This document shows positions 13,511-16,122 of a stretch of DNA of 16,122 nt, one piece after another. The stretch spans positions 1-16,122 of the forward strand of contig URZG01000021.1 in the NCBI GenBank assembly GCA_900552325.1, written 5' to 3'. The first letter of the stretch is position 1. Every line of letters starts with the position of its first letter. Made by a program: the position numbers and the translations under genes. The DNA comes from an uncultured Porphyromonadaceae bacterium. GTDB lineage: Bacteria > Bacteroidota > Bacteroidia > Bacteroidales > Muribaculaceae. The notes below the pieces were generated by a model, which saw nothing but the letters and a program-made list of their open reading frames with translations, was not told the DNA's origin and did no database searches.

Positions 13511-14751
13511 ACAATCTTACGGGTGTGGTTACCGGCTCTCACAATGTAAATTCCTGGGGTTAACGCTATTTCAGCTTCGCCGTATTCATTGGCCTGTATA
13601 TGGCCCGCAAGTTGTCCTGCAGGTGTAAATACCTCCACTATGCAACCGCCTTGCAACCCGCTGACTGCCAGTATCCCTTCGCTGTTTTTGAGATTAAAAG
13701 CGTTTGCAGCATACTGAGGTTCGTCGATTCCGGCGCTGAAGTCATGTTCCTCGATATGGAACATACCCCAGTAGTAATGGTTGGCATAAATGTCGCTGCA
13801 TCCTTCAGGAACGTAAAGGGTGATGGTTTCCAAATCGGATAATGTTTGAATCCCCTGTGCCTCATTCTTAAACGGGAATATGGATGGCGGTTGCCCGCTG
13901 GAGGGGTCGTATGAGTCCTCTTCCCATCCCGTCATACTCGGGCCTGTTAATTCCGGCGCCTGGCGGCTGTCGCAATATATACGTTTTACAGATGTATCGG
14001 CAAAAGCGCCCCAGTCAAGATAAATCGGTTTGTTGTCAGCGCGACTCTTAAACCAAATTTCATCGAAGGTGTTGGATTTGAATGTCTGCCATGACAGTCC
14101 GTGTAAAGTTTCTGGAAACTTCAATATTCTGAGGTTTCCTGTCAGTCCTGCAAAGGAACGTCTTCCGATATACTCCACTCCCTCGAAAACCAGCTCGTCA
14201 ATCGGAAGGCCGGAGAAGCAGGAGTGTTCGATATCCTTGAAACCTGTGGGAAACCTGAGCTTTTTAAGCCCTGTACCGACAAAAGAAGATTCTCCGACAG
14301 ACTCCAGGCCGTTGGGAAATTCTATGGATGTGAGCCGCGGGCACGTATGGAATCCCTGTATGTGGCGCAATTCCGTCGGAAGTACCACTGTTTCAAGATT
14401 GGGACAGTTGGCAACTGTCAGTTGTATTGATATGAAAGGGGGGTCGAAAGTCAGTGTTTTTAGATTCTCACATCCATTGAAAGCCCAAATACCGCAACTG
14501 GCCACTTTGTATTCGGTTCCATTGTACACGGTTTTAGCCGGCAGGGTAATCTCTTCCTGCTCATAGTGCGGCCGTTCCGGCGGCGATATCACATATACGC
14601 AGTTGTCGGGCAGATTGTACTCCTCTTTCTCGCTATCGGAAAATATGGCATACCATAGTCCGTCGGATTTGAAATGCGGCGGCACTCCTTGTATGGCTGC
14701 CACACCGGCCACTGCCATCGCCATCGCTAATATATATTTTTTTATACTCAT
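13501..14751 (-). CDS. Secreted BspA-like leucine-rich-repeat protein with type IX sorting tail
   Basis: Starting at the ATG at 14751-14749 gives a signal peptide (MSIKKYILAMAMAVAGVAAIQG) and 416 residues; the frame is open upstream to 14898, but that part overlaps the neighbouring gene in another frame. Residues about 70-300 hold BspA/TpLRR-type repeats (LRR_5), such as GIWAFNGCENLKTLTF, CPNLETVVLPTELRHI, CPRLTSIEFPNGLESVGESSF and GLKKLRFPTGFKDIEHSCF. These usually mediate adhesion or protein contacts. The last 70 residues (VEVFTPAGQLAG ... ALTPGIYIVRAGNHTRKIVV) are a type A sorting domain of the type IX secretion system, so the protein should be exported to the cell surface or medium. It lies 22 bases after the small secreted protein and shares its promoter. 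Base composition is more AT-rich than the GC-rich operons to its left, which may mean later acquisition. Confidence 0.87.
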   Translation of the reverse strand: MSIKKYILAMAMAVAGVAAIQGVPPHFKSDGLWYAIFSDSEKEEYNLPDNCVYVISPPERPHYEQEEITLPAKTVYNGTEYKVASCGIWAFNGCENLKTLTFDPPFISIQLTVANCPNLETVVLPTELRHIQGFHTCPRLTSIEFPNGLESVGESSFVGTGLKKLRFPTGFKDIEHSCFSGLPIDELVFEGVEYIGRRSFAGLTGNLRILKFPETLHGLSWQTFKSNTFDEIWFKSRADNKPIYLDWGAFADTSVKRIYCDSRQAPELTGPSMTGWEEDSYDPSSGQPPSIFPFKNEAQGIQTLSDLETITLYVPEGCSDIYANHYYWGMFHIEEHDFSAGIDEPQYAANAFNLKNSEGILAVSGLQGGCIVEVFTPAGQLAGHIQANEYGEAEIALTPGIYIVRAGNHTRKIVVR

Positions 14752-14773
14752 ATCAATTAGTGGATTATAGTTT

Positions 14774-15142
14774 TTATGCGTAAGGGTTCCTGTCCATTCG
14801 CACTGAGATATTCGTCGCATCCCCGGGCAGTACAAATAAGTCTGTTTTATGTGGGAACGAGGGGGTTGCGGGCGTAGTCGAAATGCCGCATCCATCAAGA
14901 TTCCAAAAATATGTGCCGGGATAAAGCGTAGTGTCGGGAGTTACGTATATATTGGGGATCATGTATGACACTGTGATGGCCATGGAGTCGCTTTTGTACG
15001 TTGTGTCCGTACGTACTGCGCTGACTGTGTTTTCTATTTTTAGAAATTTGAGCAGTGCGTTGGGCGTCATCACCCGTAGTACCTCTGCATGAGTTGCAAA
15101 GGAGAGTGTCAAGACGATTATGGATAGCAGTGGTTTAATCAT
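14774..15142 (-). CDS. Short secreted protein of unknown function
   Basis: The 122 residues start with a clear signal peptide (MIKPLLSIIVLTLSFATHA, cleavage probably after HA). The mature part (EVLRVMTPNALLKFLKIENTVSAVRTD, then VSYMIPNIYVTPDTTLYPG, YFWNLDGCG, LFVLPGDATNISVRMDRNPYA) looks like a compact beta domain. I do not recognise a family. It is the first gene of a two-gene minus-strand operon with the leucine-rich-repeat protein, 22 bases apart, behind a strong promoter match. It may be a partner of that protein, or the shortened N-terminus of a formerly larger secreted protein, since it lacks the C-terminal sorting tail its neighbour has. Frame, signal peptide and promoter make a real gene likely. 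Confidence 0.72.
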   Translation of the reverse strand: MIKPLLSIIVLTLSFATHAEVLRVMTPNALLKFLKIENTVSAVRTDTTYKSDSMAITVSYMIPNIYVTPDTTLYPGTYFWNLDGCGISTTPATPSFPHKTDLFVLPGDATNISVRMDRNPYA

Positions 15143-15205
15143 AATTAGAGGTATTAGAGATTGTAAGAATTTTGGATACGATATGAAGATTATAGTATTT
15201 TTTCA

Positions 15206-15237
15206 CAAAAATATTGTTTGGATAAGGTAAATGCAAA
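15206..15237 (-). promoter_or_regulatory. Bacteroidales promoter for the 15142-13501 operon
   Basis: On the minus strand, TTTG (15237-15234) is followed after exactly 20 bases by TATTTTTG (15213-15206). Both match the Bacteroides sigma-ABfr consensus TTTG-N19-21-TAnnTTTG perfectly. The expected transcript start is near 15199, giving a leader of about 57 bases before the ATG at 15142. Confidence 0.75.
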
Positions 15238-15466
15238 TATATAAAGTTAAAAAGCACTAAAATAGGGCGCGATTTGGATTGTTTACGCATTTAGGGCTCC
15301 GGTTTGAGGCTATATGTGGCTTGTGTGAGTTGACAAGATTGGTATGGCCTCCAAGTCCTGTCAATTTATAAAGTAGGTTGCTGTTGTTATGTATTTCGGC
15401 GTACCCCAACCTGTTCCGTAGGAAATGTTATGGTTTTTTAGCAGTGGGATTTACGAAAAAAATTCG
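15238..15466. other. Gene-free divergent intergenic stretch
   Basis: This AT-rich stretch lies between the two divergent promoters. I see no open frame with coding character, RNA gene, tandem repeat or strong hairpin here. A second TATATTTG-like box for the minus strand lies nearby but lacks a well-spaced -33 box. Confidence 0.5.
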
Positions 15467-15474
15467 TATCTTTG
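15467..15474 (+). promoter_or_regulatory. -7 box of the enolase promoter
   Basis: TATCTTTG is a perfect TAnnTTTG match 80 bases before the enolase start codon. The -33 region (about 15443-15447) is a poor match to TTTG, so the box is called on the -7 element and position alone. Confidence 0.6.
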
Positions 15475-15484
15475 CGGCAAAATA

Positions 15485-15508
15485 AGGCACGCCCCGCAAA
15501 GGGTGCCT
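15485..15508 (+). promoter_or_regulatory. Hairpin in the enolase 5' leader
   Basis: AGGCAC (15485-15490) and GTGCCT (15503-15508) pair perfectly around a C/G-rich loop in which CC can pair with GG. It sits just after the predicted transcript start. It could stabilise the mRNA or take part in regulation; no known riboswitch is recognised. Confidence 0.4.
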
Positions 15509-15554
15509 CCTGCACGATTCTCAATATAACTATCTACTTCATATTTATACTATT

Positions 15555-16122
15555 ATGAAAATTGAAAAAATCATCGGCCGTGAAGTGCTCGACTCCCGCG
15601 GCAACCCCACTGTAGAAGTTGACGTAATCCTCGAAAGCGGCGCACGTGGCCGCGCTTCCGTTCCCTCGGGCGCTTCCACCGGCGTTAACGAGGCTCTCGA
15701 GCTCCGCGACGGTGACAAGAACCGCTACATGGGCAAAGGCGTCCTCAAGGCTGTGGCCAACGTAAACGGCCCCATCGCCGAGGCTCTCAAGGGTATGAGC
15801 GCCCTCGATCAGATCGCCATCGATGAGAAGATGCTCGAGCTCGACGGTACCGACACCAAGTCGAACCTCGGCGCAAACGCCATCCTCGGCGTATCGCTCG
15901 CAGTTGCCAAGGCTGCTGCCGACTACCTCGACCTTCCCCTTTACAAATACATCGGCGGCTGCAACACTTACGTTCTCCCCGTGCCGATGATGAACATCAT
16001 CAACGGCGGTGCACACTCCGACGCCCCCATCTGCTTCCAGGAGTTCATGATCCGTCCCATCGGCGCCACCTCCTTCCACGAAGGTATCCGTATGGGCACC
16101 GAGGTTTTCCACAACCTCAAGA
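15555..16122 (+). CDS. eno: Enolase, N-terminal part (runs off the window)
   Basis: Enolase converts 2-phosphoglycerate to phosphoenolpyruvate in glycolysis. The first 189 residues are present. Family marks are IGREVLDSRGNPTVEVDV, the catalytic loop SVPSGASTGVNEALELRDGD, LDGTDTKSNLGANAILGVSLAVAKAAA, and PVPMMNIINGGAHSDAPICFQEFM with the active-site histidine of the GGxH motif and the FQEFM glutamate. The ATG at 15555 gives the standard start (MKIEKIIGREVLDSRG). The GC-rich, evenly biased codons fit a highly expressed housekeeping gene. It is transcribed away from the leucine-rich-repeat operon from its own -7 box at 15467-15474 with an 80-base leader. The remaining half of the gene lies beyond the window. 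Confidence 0.97.
   Translation, partial: MKIEKIIGREVLDSRGNPTVEVDVILESGARGRASVPSGASTGVNEALELRDGDKNRYMGKGVLKAVANVNGPIAEALKGMSALDQIAIDEKMLELDGTDTKSNLGANAILGVSLAVAKAAADYLDLPLYKYIGGCNTYVLPVPMMNIINGGAHSDAPICFQEFMIRPIGATSFHEGIRMGTEVFHNLK

Noticed and set aside
14752..14898. Earlier start for the leucine-rich-repeat protein
   Set aside because: It overlaps the small secreted protein gene in another frame and removes the signal peptide from the N-terminus.

Overview
The window looks like two unrelated genomes joined together. Bases 1 to about 1215 carry the 5' part of thiI and the 3' two thirds of a NifS/IscS-type cysteine desulfurase, both on the minus strand. They have a canonical Shine-Dalgarno site, Clostridia-like proteins and the desulfurase-thiI order common in Lachnospiraceae. 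From about 1205 to the end the sequence is Bacteroidales, and I would guess Muribaculaceae. The evidence is GC-rich protein-coding DNA, TAnnTTTG -7 promoter boxes, no Shine-Dalgarno sites, a type IX secretion C-terminal sorting signal, a gldE-PPTase pair and a typical enolase. The join cuts both the desulfurase and a GtrA gene, which suggests an assembly chimera rather than a biological transfer.

Region by region: (a) 1-1220, thiI and desulfurase fragments. (b) 1204-3968, a tightly packed plus-strand operon of a GtrA-like membrane protein, a CDP-alcohol phosphatidyltransferase, a left-handed beta-helix acyltransferase and a PAP2/AUR1-like membrane enzyme. The set resembles the 3' part of the Bacteroides inositol-phosphoryl-ceramide locus, with an acyltransferase inserted. 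(c) 3969-4106, a palindrome and a heptamer array. (d) 4107-6010, gldE and a phosphopantetheinyl transferase. (e) 6038-9263, a small outer-membrane beta barrel followed by an 841-residue lipoprotein. (f) 9395-10456, a secreted endonuclease/exonuclease/phosphatase-fold enzyme. (g) 10457-10704, a cluster of palindromic repeats and a second, degenerate heptamer array. (h) 10705-13466, a Wzx-like flippase and a family-4-like glycosyltransferase with overlapping stop and start codons and an intrinsic terminator. (i) 13501-15142, minus strand, a short secreted protein and a BspA-like leucine-rich-repeat protein with a type IX sorting tail, preceded by a well-matched Bacteroidales promoter. (j) 15555 to the end, enolase, cut by the window edge.

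Working together: most of the Bacteroidales genes concern the cell envelope, namely inositol/sphingolipid head groups, glycan flipping and transfer, surface lipoprotein and barrel, and secreted enzyme and adhesin-like proteins. The two observations most worth following are the acyltransferase inside the putative inositol-lipid operon, and a composite intergenic element. That element is a palindrome with 9-bp arms, a 2-nt loop and a CTAC tail, followed by a CGGAYGGTTA leader and 7-bp repeats that run up to the start codon. It occurs before two unrelated genes.
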